Assembly (NCBI RefSeq): GCF_003865375.1
Contig: NZ_RQVS01000002.1
Span: forward strand, 124,001 to 188,000
Direction of reading: 5' to 3'
Length of the DNA stretch: 64,000 nucleotides
Source: Gulosibacter macacae
GTDB taxonomy: Bacteria > Actinomycetota > Actinomycetes > Actinomycetales > Microbacteriaceae
Of the stretch, positions 35,130 to 44,343 are shown one piece after another. Made by a program: the position numbers and the translations under genes. The notes beneath the pieces are model-generated. The model had not been told where the DNA came from, did not search any database, and worked only from the letters and a program-made list of their open reading frames with translations. Position 1 is the first letter of the stretch, and every line of letters begins with the position of its first letter.

Positions 35130-36362
35130 ATGACCGCAACCGACCTCACTGCATTCAACCGCGACGAGGTGCAACGCCGCACCCTCCGGGTCGTCGTAGC
35201 CAGTCAGGTGCTCGGTGGTGCGGGCCTCGCCGCGGGCATCTCGGTCGGCGCACTCCTCGCCGAAGAAATGCTCGACACCGGCGGGCTCGCGGGCCTCCCG
35301 ACGGCGCTCTTCACCCTCGGCTCAGCGCTGTCGGCCTTCCTCGTCGGCCGCTTCACCCAGCGACTCGGCCGCCGCTACGGCCTCGGTCTCGGCTTCGCGG
35401 CGGGTGGTATCGGTGCCATCGGCGTGGTCATCGCGGCCGTGACCGGCAGCATCCCGCTACTTTTTGCATCCCTCTTTATCTATGGCGCCGGCACCGCCAC
35501 AAACCTGCAGGCCCGCTACGCCGGCACCGATCTCGCGACCCCGCAGACGCGGGCGAAGGCCGTGAGCGTGGCGATGGTGTCGACGACGCTTGGCGCAGTC
35601 GCGGGCCCGAACCTCATCGCGCCGCTCGGTCGCCTCGCCGACAGCCTCGGCATCCCCACGCTCGCGGGACCCTTCCTGCTTGCGGCCGCGGCCTACCTCG
35701 CGGCCGGTGCCGTGTTCCTGATCTTTCTCAAGCCCGACCCGTATCTGCTCGCCCGCGCGCTCGATGTTGCCGAGCATCCGGCCACCGATGCCGCCCCGTC
35801 GAAACCCGGCCGCGGAGCCTGGGTCGGCGGCATCGTCATGGCGCTCGGACACATTGCCATGGTGGCGATCATGACGATGACGCCAGTGCACATGCGGGCG
35901 CACGGCCACGGCCTGGATGCGGTGGGGCTCGTGATCGGGCTTCACATCGGCGCGATGTACCTGCCCTCGCTCGTCACTGGCGTGCTCGTTGACCGCTATG
36001 GCCGCATCCCGATGGCGATCGCGTCGGGCGTGACGCTGCTGGCAGCCGGGATCGTCGCCGCCGTTGCCCCGGCCGAATCGCTCGGCCTACTCATCCTGGC
36101 GCTCACGCTGCTCGGCCTCGGCTGGAACTTCGGCCTCATCGCCGGCACCTCGCTTGTCGTCGACGCGACCGTGCCGGCGAATCGGCCCCGCACTCAGGGC
36201 ACGATCGACGTCGGCATCGCGCTTGCTGGCGCCGGGGCCGGGCTTGGTTCTGGCGTTGTTGCGAGTGCGCTGAGTTTCGCCGCTCTCTCGTTTATTGGTG
36301 GGATGCTCGCCCTCGCGCTCGTGCCCACGCTCCTGTTCGTGCGCCCGCGCCGCACCGCGTGA
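35130..36362 (+). CDS. MFS transporter
   Basis: A 410-residue major facilitator with twelve predicted membrane helices and the loop motif GRFTQRLGRRYGLG between helices 2 and 3. The central cytoplasmic loop carries DATDAAPSKPG-like polar sequence. The type resembles drug or metabolite exporters; no substrate can be assigned. It stands alone, 60 bp ahead of threonine synthase in the same direction. Confidence 0.78.
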   Translation: MTATDLTAFNRDEVQRRTLRVVVASQVLGGAGLAAGISVGALLAEEMLDTGGLAGLPTALFTLGSALSAFLVGRFTQRLGRRYGLGLGFAAGGIGAIGVVIAAVTGSIPLLFASLFIYGAGTATNLQARYAGTDLATPQTRAKAVSVAMVSTTLGAVAGPNLIAPLGRLADSLGIPTLAGPFLLAAAAYLAAGAVFLIFLKPDPYLLARALDVAEHPATDAAPSKPGRGAWVGGIVMALGHIAMVAIMTMTPVHMRAHGHGLDAVGLVIGLHIGAMYLPSLVTGVLVDRYGRIPMAIASGVTLLAAGIVAAVAPAESLGLLILALTLLGLGWNFGLIAGTSLVVDATVPANRPRTQGTIDVGIALAGAGAGLGSGVVASALSFAALSFIGGMLALALVPTLLFVRPRRTA

Positions 36363-36421
36363 CCGCCGTCGCCTAGGATTCCTCTAGTACGCAAGCGGCA
36401 ACGATCGACCGAGGAGCACCC

Positions 36422-37849
36422 GTGCAGTTCATCTCCACCCGTGGCGGCACCGAACCGAAGGACTACTGCGAGGTGCTCCTTGAGGGGCTCGCCGCCGATG
36501 GTGGCCTCGTCGTCCCCGAGTATCTGCCCGAAGTGAGTGCCGAGACCTTCGAGTCGTGGCGCGCGCTGAGCTATCCCGAGCTTGCCACCGAGGTCATCGG
36601 CCTGTTCGCGACCGACATTCCCCGCGACGAACTCGCGCGCATGTGCGCTTCGGCGTACGACGCATCCCGGTTCCCGAACCGCGCCATCGTGCCGCTGCGT
36701 GATATTGGCGCGGGAATGACGCTCGTGGGGCTCTCGGAAGGCCCGACGCTCGCCTTCAAAGACATGGCGATGCAGTTCCTCGGCGAGGCGATCGAGTACG
36801 CTCTCGGCCGCGAAGACCGCGTGCTCAATGTGCTCGGCGCAACCTCGGGCGACACCGGCTCGGCTGCGGAGCACGCGTTGCACGGCCGCGACCGCGTCTC
36901 GGTGTTCATGCTCTCACCGCAGGGGCGCATGAGCCCCTTCCAGCGCGCGCAGATGTACTCGCTGCTCGATGACAACATCCACAACATTGCGATCGAGGGC
37001 GTGTTTGACGACTGCCAGCACCTCGTGAAGCAGCTCAGCGAAGACCTCGAGTTCAAGAACGAGTTCAATCTCGGTGCGGTGAACTCGATCAACTTCGGCC
37101 GCATCTCGGCGCAGATCGTCTACTACGTGTGGGCGTGGTTGCGCGCGAGTGATGGGGTGGATGCTGCCGATCGCGCCGACTTCAAGGTCTCGTTCGCCGT
37201 GCCCTCGGGCAACTTCGGCAATATCCTCTCGGGCTTCTATGCGAGCAAGCTCGGGGTGCCGGTGGAGCGCCTCGTGCTCGCCTCGAACGAGAACAATGTG
37301 CTCGATGAGTTCTTCCGCACGGGCTGGTACCGCCCGCGTTCAGCTGCGAACACGCTTGCGACGTCGAGCCCGTCGATGGACGTGTCGAAGGCCTCGAACC
37401 TTGAGCGCTTCGTGTTTGAGCTGGTGGGTCGCGACCCGGCGCGCGTTGCTGAAGCCTGGCGCGAATTGGCTGCCCAGGGCGCGATCGATTTCACCGTCGA
37501 GCAGCTTCGTTTCGCGGATGAGTTCCGCATTGTGAGCGGCACGAGCACCCACGCCGATCGCCTCGCCACCATTCATGAGGTGGCTGAGCGGGAGGGCGTG
37601 CTCATTGATCCGCACACGGCTGATGGTGTGCACGTGGCGGCTGACTTTGTCGAAGAGGGCGTGCCGATGCTCGTGCTCGAGACGGCGAAGCCCGAGAAGT
37701 TTGCTGCGACGATGGCTGAGGCGCTCGGTCGCGAGCTCGAGCCGAGCGCCGAGCACCAGGAACTGCTCGACGCGCCCCAGCGCGTGCTCAACATGCCGAA
37801 CGACGAGGATGCGCTGCGCCTATTCATTGCCGAGCACGCGCTGAGCTAG
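36422..37849 (+). CDS. thrC: threonine synthase
   Basis: A 475-residue PLP enzyme that makes threonine from O-phosphohomoserine. It has the long (E. coli-type) form: the N-terminal start MQFISTRGG, then GPTLAFKDMAMQFLG with the PLP lysine, GATSGDTGSAA for phosphate binding, and SFAVPSGNFGNILSG. A GTG start is used, with GAGGAG seven bases upstream. A housekeeping gene amid catabolic ones. Confidence 0.93.
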   Translation: MQFISTRGGTEPKDYCEVLLEGLAADGGLVVPEYLPEVSAETFESWRALSYPELATEVIGLFATDIPRDELARMCASAYDASRFPNRAIVPLRDIGAGMTLVGLSEGPTLAFKDMAMQFLGEAIEYALGREDRVLNVLGATSGDTGSAAEHALHGRDRVSVFMLSPQGRMSPFQRAQMYSLLDDNIHNIAIEGVFDDCQHLVKQLSEDLEFKNEFNLGAVNSINFGRISAQIVYYVWAWLRASDGVDAADRADFKVSFAVPSGNFGNILSGFYASKLGVPVERLVLASNENNVLDEFFRTGWYRPRSAANTLATSSPSMDVSKASNLERFVFELVGRDPARVAEAWRELAAQGAIDFTVEQLRFADEFRIVSGTSTHADRLATIHEVAEREGVLIDPHTADGVHVAADFVEEGVPMLVLETAKPEKFAATMAEALGRELEPSAEHQELLDAPQRVLNMPNDEDALRLFIAEHALS

Positions 37850-37926
37850 CGGCCGCGTCCCGCGCCCGCCCGCGCTCGTGCGGGCACCCGCGCTCGCGCC
37901 CGCCTGCGCCACGCAGCGCAGCGCAG

Positions 37927-37945
37927 CACGCTGAGGCTCTCGAAG
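37927..37945. repeat. dispersed CTGAGG..TCGAAG repeat
   Basis: CGCTGAGGCTCTCGAAGCG, the same core as the elements before and inside putA. Slightly self-complementary at its ends. Confidence 0.5.
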
Positions 37946-37960
37946 CGCCCCATGGATCAC

Positions 37961-38028
37961 CACTAATCCGCGCGCTCCCGACTAATCCGCCCGTTGCAGC
38001 GCGCGGTTTTGTCGGGAGCGCGCGGTTT
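37961..38028. repeat. palindromic repeat family A, copy 2 (68 bp)
   Basis: Begins CTAATCCGCGCGCTCCCGAC and ends in the inverse; the same 68-bp length and a TTGCAGC centre in place of CTGCAG. The arms differ at about six positions, so this copy is decaying compared with the perfect one at 11110-11177. Confidence 0.75.
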
Positions 38029-38170
38029 AGCGAAGCTGGCTCGTCGCGAGCGCGCGTGGTCGGCCGACACCACGGCACACGGATGCGCGCAGGAGTGCCA
38101 GCGCGGTCCACGTTTCGCGCGCCTGCATCGCCGCCTCAGGGCAGTGACTTTCACGCATCCATGCGTTATT

Positions 38171-38186
38171 CTCTACGCACGTAGAG
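38171..38186. promoter_or_regulatory. CTCTACG palindrome, operator candidate
   Basis: CTCTACG-CA-CGTAGAG is a perfect 7-bp inverted repeat with 2-bp spacer, 57 bp before the start of the small membrane protein gene. It is the size of a dimer-binding operator; BlaI/CopY-like repressors bind sites of similar look. No such regulator gene is nearby, so the binding protein would be encoded elsewhere. Confidence 0.45.
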
Positions 38187-38243
38187 TAAACGCGAGCGCG
38201 TGGTCAGCGTCGACCGCCGCAGCGTTTCGCGGGAGGTGCGTGC

Positions 38244-38753
38244 ATGTCTGCAATCGATGCCGGGTTTCGGCGTACAGCGACGGTCGCCTGGCTGCCGCTG
38301 AGCGGCGGCCGCTGGGTCGCGCTACCTGCGCTCGCAGGCATCGCCGCGCACGTGTGGATCTTGCTCGCGCATCCCCACGGCGAAGTGCTCGCGGCGGTCA
38401 TGATCGCCATGACCCTCGTCTGCTCGTGGTGCGTCGTCGACCTGCTCGCCCGGCCGAGCGGCCGCGGCCTGCGCATGATCGTCATCATGGCGGCGGTCAT
38501 GGCGGTGCTCCACCTTGGCCTCATTGTTGGGATGCCCGGGGCGCTCGGCTCCGCAACGCACGTCCACGGGGCGGCGGCACCAATGCCCGCGCTGGCTCCG
38601 AGCGATGACGGCGGCATGACCGCACAAATGCTTGGCCTCATCGTGATCGAGATCGTGATCGCCTATTCGGCCGCCTTCGCACTACGTCGCCGCGCGCGAG
38701 TTCAGTCGGAGGGACGCACGCCCACGAGCCCCTCGAGCAAGGTGGCAAGTTGA
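38244..38753 (+). CDS. small hypothetical membrane protein
   Basis: A 169-residue protein with four likely membrane helices (about residues 22-42, 47-68, 77-97 and 127-147). The loop between helices 3 and 4 is rich in His, Met and Ala (THVHGAAAPMPAL, GGMTAQM), a composition sometimes linked to metal handling. GGGAGG precedes the ATG. Its 3' end overlaps the convergent TetR gene by 52 bp. No family is recognised. Confidence 0.6.
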   Translation: MSAIDAGFRRTATVAWLPLSGGRWVALPALAGIAAHVWILLAHPHGEVLAAVMIAMTLVCSWCVVDLLARPSGRGLRMIVIMAAVMAVLHLGLIVGMPGALGSATHVHGAAAPMPALAPSDDGGMTAQMLGLIVIEIVIAYSAAFALRRRARVQSEGRTPTSPSSKVAS

Positions 38754-39289
38754 GCTTCGTAGCCTTCGGCAGTCGCGCGATTCGGATTCAGCGCCGCAGT
38801 AATCTGCGCCCCGAGCAGGAATTGCAGCAGCACATCGGCGGCTGCCGTCTGGTCACGGCTCGGATCAATCTGCGTCAACCAATCGATCAGCCACTCGCGC
38901 CACATCCCCATCGAGGTGATGTGCTGATCCTGTGCCGCCGGGATGTTCTCGGCCGCACCCCAGAACGCCACCACCACGCGAGCCTCGTCGATACGCGTGG
39001 CGTCGAGGGGCAGCACCTCGCGACAAAAGCGCGTCAGCGCATCCAACCCAGACTCATCGTCGTGCGCGGCCGAAGCGCGATCATTCGTCTGCTCGAACAC
39101 AAACTGGTACGTCGCGCGCAAGAGATCGTTCTTCGTCGCGAAGTACGGCTTGAGCGCCCCATTCGCATAGCCCGCCTCGGCCGCGATCTCGCGCATCGTC
39201 GCACTCTCGAAGCCATGCCGCGCAATGATGCGCCAGGTCGCGCGCACGATCTCGGCCCGGCGCGCGTCGTGGTCGACGATCTTCGGCAC
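38702..39289 (-). CDS. TetR-family transcriptional regulator
   Basis: A 195-residue TetR/BetI-like repressor. The helix-turn-helix is IIARHGFESATMREIAAEAGYANGALKPYF (motif core GYANGALKPYF). I place the start at the GTG at 39289, nine bases after AAGGAG; the frame runs to 39406 but without a better signal. It diverges from the AraC gene at 39399, and its C-terminus overlaps the convergent membrane-protein gene. Confidence 0.8.
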   Translation of the reverse strand: MPKIVDHDARRAEIVRATWRIIARHGFESATMREIAAEAGYANGALKPYFATKNDLLRATYQFVFEQTNDRASAAHDDESGLDALTRFCREVLPLDATRIDEARVVVAFWGAAENIPAAQDQHITSMGMWREWLIDWLTQIDPSRDQTAAADVLLQFLLGAQITAALNPNRATAEGYEAQLATLLEGLVGVRPSD

Positions 39290-39398
39290 TCCGCACCACT
39301 CCTTCGCTACCCCGGCGCGAACACTCGCCGCCGTCCCCTCATTGTCCCATCTCAGCCAGCGCGGCCCTCGCGGCCGACTCGAACGAAGGGCCGTCACC

Positions 39399-40361
39399 AT
39401 GCTCACTCTTGACGAATTTCAGTCCGCCGTCGACGAATCGTTCGTGCCGCTCGAGATTCGAGCGAAGCATCCTCAGTCGTTTCTAGGTGCCATCTCGCAA
39501 GTCGAGGTGCACGGCGTCACCTTCACTGAAGTGTGCGGCGCACCACACAGTGCCGAGCGCACTGCCGCGCTCATCGACCGCCAACCGGGCCACTACTACA
39601 AGGTGAGCTTGCAATTGGCCGGCTCCGGTACCGTGCACCAGGCCGGACGCACCGTGCAACTCAGCGTCGGCGACCTCACGATCTACGACGCATCCCGCCC
39701 CTACCGGCTCGACTTCAGTGAGCCCTACCGCCTCCTCGTCGTGCAACTTCCGCACGATCGGATGCGGCTCTCGTCACGAGCGACCGAGCAGATGACCGCG
39801 GTGCGCTTCGCCGCGGGTGAGGGGCTCGGCCGGGTCGTATCGCCCTACCTCGCCTCACTCGGCGAGCACTTCGCGGAGTTGCGCGGCCCCGCTGGCGCGA
39901 CGCTCGCGCGGAACGCAGTTGACCTGCTCAGCACGCTGCTCGCCACCCACCTCGAGTCAAGCGAACGGCAGGTCGGCCCGCGCCGCGAACTCTTCGAGCG
40001 GGCCTGCGAAGCCATCGACGCCGAACTCGGTGACTCGACCCTCACCCCATCGCGCATCGCCGAGCGGGTGTTCATTTCGGTGCGGCACCTGCACTGCCTC
40101 TTCAGCGAACAGGGCGAAACGGTCACCTCCTACCTGCGCCACCGACGTCTCGAACGGTGCTATCAAGACCTGCTTGACGCCAACGCATCCGAACTTTCAA
40201 TTGCCGCAATCGGCACCCGCTGGGGTTTCAAGGATGCGGCCCATTTCAGCCGGTCATTCAAAGCTGCCTATGGCGAGTCCCCTAGTGAAGTGCGGCGCGG
40301 GCTGGCCACGCGCGCCCAGGCAAAACCACTGCCGCAGTGGTCAACCGCGCGGGCCGCCTGA
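39399..40361 (+). CDS. AraC-family regulator, FeaR-like, first copy
   Basis: A 320-residue AraC protein with the N-terminal AraC-binding-like (FeaR-type) cupin domain (YYKVSLQLAGSG, LSVGDLTIYDASRPY) and a C-terminal double helix-turn-helix ending GTRWGFKDAAHFSRSFKAAYGESPSEVRR. FeaR activates tyramine oxidase in E. coli, and a copper amine oxidase gene lies 2 kb away. A close paralogue is encoded at 52145-53107. It precedes the APC permease, which it may activate. Confidence 0.84.
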   Translation: MLTLDEFQSAVDESFVPLEIRAKHPQSFLGAISQVEVHGVTFTEVCGAPHSAERTAALIDRQPGHYYKVSLQLAGSGTVHQAGRTVQLSVGDLTIYDASRPYRLDFSEPYRLLVVQLPHDRMRLSSRATEQMTAVRFAAGEGLGRVVSPYLASLGEHFAELRGPAGATLARNAVDLLSTLLATHLESSERQVGPRRELFERACEAIDAELGDSTLTPSRIAERVFISVRHLHCLFSEQGETVTSYLRHRRLERCYQDLLDANASELSIAAIGTRWGFKDAAHFSRSFKAAYGESPSEVRRGLATRAQAKPLPQWSTARAA

Positions 40362-40415
40362 GTCGCAAACTGGGATCAATAATCCCTCCGGCCCCTCACA
40401 CAAAGGAGTGTGCTC

Positions 40416-41927
40416 ATGGCCTCATCGACTCCGGTCGCCGACGCCTCGGCGACCACGCACGATCCGCGCCGCAAGCTCGGCGTCATCTCGATCGCGCTCA
40501 TGATCATCGCGGCCTCGGCGCCGCTCACCGCCGTCGGCGGCGGCTTCACCACGAGCTTCGCGGTCTCGGGCAACCTCGGCGTGCCGCTCTCGTTCTTCAT
40601 CCTCGTGGCGGTGTTCATCATCTTCGCGTTCGGGTACGCAGCAATGAGCCGCTTCATTGACAACGCGGGCGCGTTCTACGCCTATGTGGCGCAGGGGCTC
40701 AACCGCTCGCTCGGCATCGGTGCCTCGATGGTCGCGCTTGTCGCCTACAACCTCATGCAGATCGGCATCAACGCGATCTTCGGCTTCTCGGTCGCCGACC
40801 TGTTCGCCTCGGTGTTCGGCTGGGAAACCCCGTGGTGGGTGTGGAGCATGTTCGGCATCGCCATCGTGGGTCTGCTCGGGGTGAACCGCATCGACCTTTC
40901 GGCGAAGGTGCTCGGCATCGTGGTGGCGCTCGAATTCCTCGTGGTGCTCGTGTTCGACATCGTTGCGATCATTGCCCAGCCCGAGGGTGTTTCGGCTCGT
41001 GGCTTGTTGCCGGCCGACCTCTTTGGCCCCGGCGTCGGTGTCGCCTTCTCGTTCGGTGTCGCCGCCTTCATGGGCTTCGAATCAGCGGCCATCTACTCGC
41101 GCGAAGCGAAAGACCCGAAGCGCACGATCGGCCGCGCGACGATGCTCGCTATCGCCGTCGGCGGTATCTTCTACGGTCTATCGGCCTGGGCGATGACCGT
41201 TGCTGTGGGCCCGAGCCAGGTCGTTGAGGTCGCCGCGACGCAGGGCCCCGGCCTCGTCTTCGGGGTGCTCGCAGAGCACGCCGGCACGATCTTCGCCGAC
41301 ATCGCGAACGTGATGTTCGTGACGAGTATCTTCGCGGCGCTCCTCAGCTTCCACAACGCCGTGGCGCGCTACTTCTCGACGCTTGGCCGCGAGGGAGTTT
41401 TGCCCGGATGGTTGGGGGCGCAGCGCGCGCTGCACGGTGCGCCCTGGGCCGGATCGGTGACGCAATCGGTGCTCGGCATTGTGGTGCTCTTCGTGTTCAT
41501 CCTCGCGGAGTCGGCCATGACCGCCGGCTGGCCCGCCGAAATCACGCCGCTCTACCCGGTGCTCACCATGTTCACCTGGCTCACCTCATCGGGGGCGGCT
41601 GGCCTCACCTTCCTCATGGCGATCGTCGCAGTTGCCGTGATCGGCTACTTCTGGCGTAACCACCGTGGTGTGGGGGTGTGGAGTCGGTTGATTGCCCCGG
41701 CCATTGCCGCAGTCGCGCTCATCGTGCTGTTTGTGCTCATGCTCATGTACTTCAACCTGCTGCTCGGGCAGGTGGATGAGAACGGCGAGACCTTCAGCAC
41801 CTGGCTCACCTGGTTCTTCCCGACGTTGCTCATCTTGCCGCTGTTCCTCGGACTTCTGTGGGCACAGCGGATGCGACTGCGCACGCCGGAGCGCTTCGCA
41901 CAGGTTGGACACGGGTCGCACGACTAG
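40416..41927 (+). CDS. APC-superfamily amino acid/amine permease
   Basis: A 503-residue permease with about twelve to thirteen membrane helices. The first helix carries the APC signature (AASAPLTAVGGGFTTSFAV) and helix 6 the conserved FSFGVAAFMGFESAAIYSRE. AAAGGAG lies seven bases before the ATG at 40416. Placed between the FeaR-like regulator and the amine oxidase, it probably brings in an amine or amino acid for that pathway. Confidence 0.83.
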   Translation: MASSTPVADASATTHDPRRKLGVISIALMIIAASAPLTAVGGGFTTSFAVSGNLGVPLSFFILVAVFIIFAFGYAAMSRFIDNAGAFYAYVAQGLNRSLGIGASMVALVAYNLMQIGINAIFGFSVADLFASVFGWETPWWVWSMFGIAIVGLLGVNRIDLSAKVLGIVVALEFLVVLVFDIVAIIAQPEGVSARGLLPADLFGPGVGVAFSFGVAAFMGFESAAIYSREAKDPKRTIGRATMLAIAVGGIFYGLSAWAMTVAVGPSQVVEVAATQGPGLVFGVLAEHAGTIFADIANVMFVTSIFAALLSFHNAVARYFSTLGREGVLPGWLGAQRALHGAPWAGSVTQSVLGIVVLFVFILAESAMTAGWPAEITPLYPVLTMFTWLTSSGAAGLTFLMAIVAVAVIGYFWRNHRGVGVWSRLIAPAIAAVALIVLFVLMLMYFNLLLGQVDENGETFSTWLTWFFPTLLILPLFLGLLWAQRMRLRTPERFAQVGHGSHD

Positions 41928-41941
41928 CTGCCTGGCTGGTG

Positions 41942-41971
41942 AAACGGGGTTCCCTGCGGGGAACCCCGTTT
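41942..41971 (+). terminator. rho-independent terminator of the permease gene
   Basis: AAACGGGGTTCCC and its complement form a 13-bp stem with a short TGCG loop, followed by TTTTGCT, 14 bases after the permease stop. Confidence 0.75.
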
Positions 41972-41975
41972 TGCT

Positions 41976-42051
41976 GTTGCGCGATCTGCGTTTTTTGGGC
42001 GGAGGAGGCTGCTGGGTGGATCATCGACCCGAAAAGCGCAGATCGCGCAAC
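41976..42051. repeat. palindromic repeat family C, copy 1 (76 bp)
   Basis: Outer arms GTTGCGCGATCTGCGTTTT and its near-complement enclose a variable centre. The second copy at 59247-59322 has exactly the same 76-bp length, near-identical arms and a different centre. Confidence 0.78.
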
Positions 42052-42090
42052 GCGCCCACCCCGCAAACGCCCTCTCCGCCCCGGTCACTT

Positions 42091-42166
42091 CTGCGCGGAA
42101 GTGCCATTTCACGGTCGATGATGCCGCTGGGCGCATCGTGATGCCCGAATCGGCACTTCCGCGCAG
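42091..42166. repeat. single inverted repeat (76 bp), family E
   Basis: Perfect 15-bp arms CTGCGCGGAAGTGCC and complement around a 46-bp centre. The total length equals that of family C, but the sequence is different and I see no second copy in the window. Confidence 0.6.
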
Positions 42167-42190
42167 GTGCCCCCTCCCCGGAAACGCCAA

Positions 42191-42220
42191 CGGGGGCGGA
42201 TGCCGCAGCATCCGCCCCCG
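42191..42220 (-). terminator. terminator of the amine oxidase gene
   Basis: A perfect 13-bp stem (CGGGGGCGGATGC and complement) with a 4-base loop, 11 bp past the amine oxidase stop codon on the minus strand and followed there by TTGGCGTTTC. Confidence 0.7.
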
Positions 42221-42231
42221 CCAATCAGCGT

Positions 42232-44343
42232 CTACGCCTTGGGTTTCTCCCCAAAGAACGGCACCTCGTCGTCGCGGCCGTGGTCGCAGGTGCACCCTTC
42301 ACCGCATCCACCCTCGGCCGGCACGGCATCGTCGTTACCCGCGGGGCGCGGCTCACCGCTGCCGCAGCACGACGACTCCTCCGCGTCGCTCGCGCAGCAT
42401 GAGCCGCCCATCTCTGAAACCTCCGGTACATCGAGCGCGGGGTTGCGGTCGAAGAAGCCGTACGGCTTGAACTCGAAGTGGTAGCGGTCGACCGGCATGA
42501 TCGGCCAGTCCTCAAGCCGTGGGAAGTGCGTCGGGCCAAACGAGTGCCAGACGACAATGTCGCCACCGTCAACATCTTCACCGTTGACATAGCTCGGCAG
42601 ACCCGCCCCGCCAGCGTGCTGGTTCGGGTAGTCGCCAGCCGGCCAGTATTCGCCCGCGTTGAACTTCGTCACCCAGGTCGTCTTCGTCGCAAATGCGGCG
42701 CGCTTCGACACAAACGCCTCGGGGTCAGCGAGCAGCGACGGCGTGTTCTGTGGCACGAGCTGGTAGCTCGTGGGCGTGCCGACGTAGTTCTTGCGGCCCT
42801 TCGACACGACGTGCCAGGTGCGACCCACTTCAGCCTTCGCATCCCGGCCGCCCTCTTCGGTGAGACGCGTGCGGCTGAGCGTGAACGCGTTGCCGTAGGG
42901 GTTCTGCTCGCCCATCGGGATGCGAACCGCATCCACTTCGTCAACCGCGTTGTTCGCACCGTCGATCTCAACGTCGAGACGCGCGCAGAAAATGTGCTGG
43001 TGGTAGGGCGCATAGAGTCCGGGAGCGATCTCGTTGCGGTGCGCCTCAATCTGGCCGGGCACGCCCGAGCCGTTGTAGACGATGCCGGTGGCCTTCGCCT
43101 CGACCTCAATGGTGCCGTCGAGGTAGAAGTACCAGTAGAAGCCGTAGTCGTAGTTGCCGATGGTCGCGAAGTACGACACCACGAGTCGGCGCTGACGGCG
43201 CACATCGGGCTTGAAGCCGAGTTCGGTGTGCTTCCAGAGCACGCCGTAGTCCTCTTCATGCATGCAGACGGCCTGCGGAATCGTCAGCGGCGTGCCGTCG
43301 TCGTTCGCAACCGTCGCGTCGAAGTAGTGAATGACGCCGAGGCAATCGCAACCGAGCGCAAGGCTGTTTGCGTTCTTGCCGAGGTGGTATTCGCCCGCGT
43401 CGAAGTAGCTGATCCAGTAGCGGTTGATGCTCGTGTCGCCATAGGGCACGACCATCTCGGGCACCGAGCCGCGGTAGAGAATCGGGCGGTCTTCGTCGCC
43501 GTCGCGGAAGCTCACCTGGTTGAGCACGAGCCCCTCGCGCTGGTTGAACCCGATGCGCATCTTCCAGCGCTGCCAGGTCACCTCGCTGCCATCGACGTGG
43601 AAGCTCGGACCCTGCGGCTGGGTGATGTCGAGCGGCATGAGGTCGTCGCGCACCTCACCGATGGTCTCGCGGTCGTAGGCGCCCGAGACGGACGCAGTTT
43701 CGATGCCCGGTTCATCCAGAATCGAAACGACCTCGCCGGTCGTGAGATTGAGCGTCGTGAGCAGGCCCTCAACCGGATGCGCCCACTGGCTGTCGTTGGC
43801 GTGGTCACGCAGGAAGGTGATCGAGCGGATCATGCGCTGGCCGACCTCTTCTTCGTAGTCGAAGAAGCCGGGCGCGAGCGGGCCGATGTAGGCGAGGTCG
43901 ATCTGCTCCTGCGTGAACCCGCGGCCTCGCATGGCGGCCTGCCACTTCTCGCTCTTCTTGACGAGCTCTTCAGCCTTCATGAACTCGGTCCAGGTGTACG
44001 GCGGCTGGCCGTAGGGGTGCACATCAGATGCGACCTTGCGCTCATCGACGATGGCGCCGGTGCCGAGCGACACGGTGTATTCGGTGCTTACGCCAGTGTC
44101 GGGCTCGAGCACGACGAACAGGATGCGGCGGTCAAAGTCGCCACCGGTGAAGGCGCGGACGTCGTCCTTCGGTGGTTCGACCGGCAGGACGGTCGGGAAA
44201 AGGCTCGTCTCGGTGAGCTTGCCGGCGGCCTCGAGGATGCTGCGACCCGCCGAAATCTCGTCGGGGGTGAGCATGTCGAGGGGATGCTGGGCTTGGGTAA
44301 TGCGGGAAACCCGCTTGCCATGAGTGTGCGTGCGATCAGGCAT
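42232..44343 (-). CDS. tynA: copper amine oxidase with cysteine-rich C-terminal tail
   Basis: A 703-residue quinoprotein oxidising primary amines (tyramine, phenethylamine or histamine type) to aldehydes, with H2O2 and ammonia. The tyrosine that becomes topaquinone is in TIGNYDYGFYWYF; copper ligands are the HQH of APYHQHIFCARLDV and a later His in the WHSFGPTHFPRLEDW area. The catalytic-base Asp lies in YFDAGEYHLG. After the normal end near DRNPALDVPE there is an unusual ~60-residue tail with CC, CC and CGEGCTCDHG cysteine groups. The ATG at 44343 has AAGGAGG seven bases upstream; the longer frame is not used. Confidence 0.88.
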   Translation of the reverse strand: MPDRTHTHGKRVSRITQAQHPLDMLTPDEISAGRSILEAAGKLTETSLFPTVLPVEPPKDDVRAFTGGDFDRRILFVVLEPDTGVSTEYTVSLGTGAIVDERKVASDVHPYGQPPYTWTEFMKAEELVKKSEKWQAAMRGRGFTQEQIDLAYIGPLAPGFFDYEEEVGQRMIRSITFLRDHANDSQWAHPVEGLLTTLNLTTGEVVSILDEPGIETASVSGAYDRETIGEVRDDLMPLDITQPQGPSFHVDGSEVTWQRWKMRIGFNQREGLVLNQVSFRDGDEDRPILYRGSVPEMVVPYGDTSINRYWISYFDAGEYHLGKNANSLALGCDCLGVIHYFDATVANDDGTPLTIPQAVCMHEEDYGVLWKHTELGFKPDVRRQRRLVVSYFATIGNYDYGFYWYFYLDGTIEVEAKATGIVYNGSGVPGQIEAHRNEIAPGLYAPYHQHIFCARLDVEIDGANNAVDEVDAVRIPMGEQNPYGNAFTLSRTRLTEEGGRDAKAEVGRTWHVVSKGRKNYVGTPTSYQLVPQNTPSLLADPEAFVSKRAAFATKTTWVTKFNAGEYWPAGDYPNQHAGGAGLPSYVNGEDVDGGDIVVWHSFGPTHFPRLEDWPIMPVDRYHFEFKPYGFFDRNPALDVPEVSEMGGSCCASDAEESSCCGSGEPRPAGNDDAVPAEGGCGEGCTCDHGRDDEVPFFGEKPKA

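Larger units (their letters stand above)
37850..38243. other. 394-bp intergenic region after thrC
   Basis: No gene is seen here. The stretch holds a C/G-rich run after the thrC stop, a CTGAGG..TCGAAG dispersed repeat (37927-37945), the second family A palindrome (37961-38028) and the CTCTACG palindrome (38171-38186) upstream of the next gene. Confidence 0.6.
41928..42231. other. 304-bp convergent gap packed with hairpins
   Basis: No gene. The gap between the convergent permease and amine oxidase genes holds four separate inverted repeats in a row: 41942-41971, 41976-42051, 42091-42166 and 42191-42220. Each is listed separately. Confidence 0.7.
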
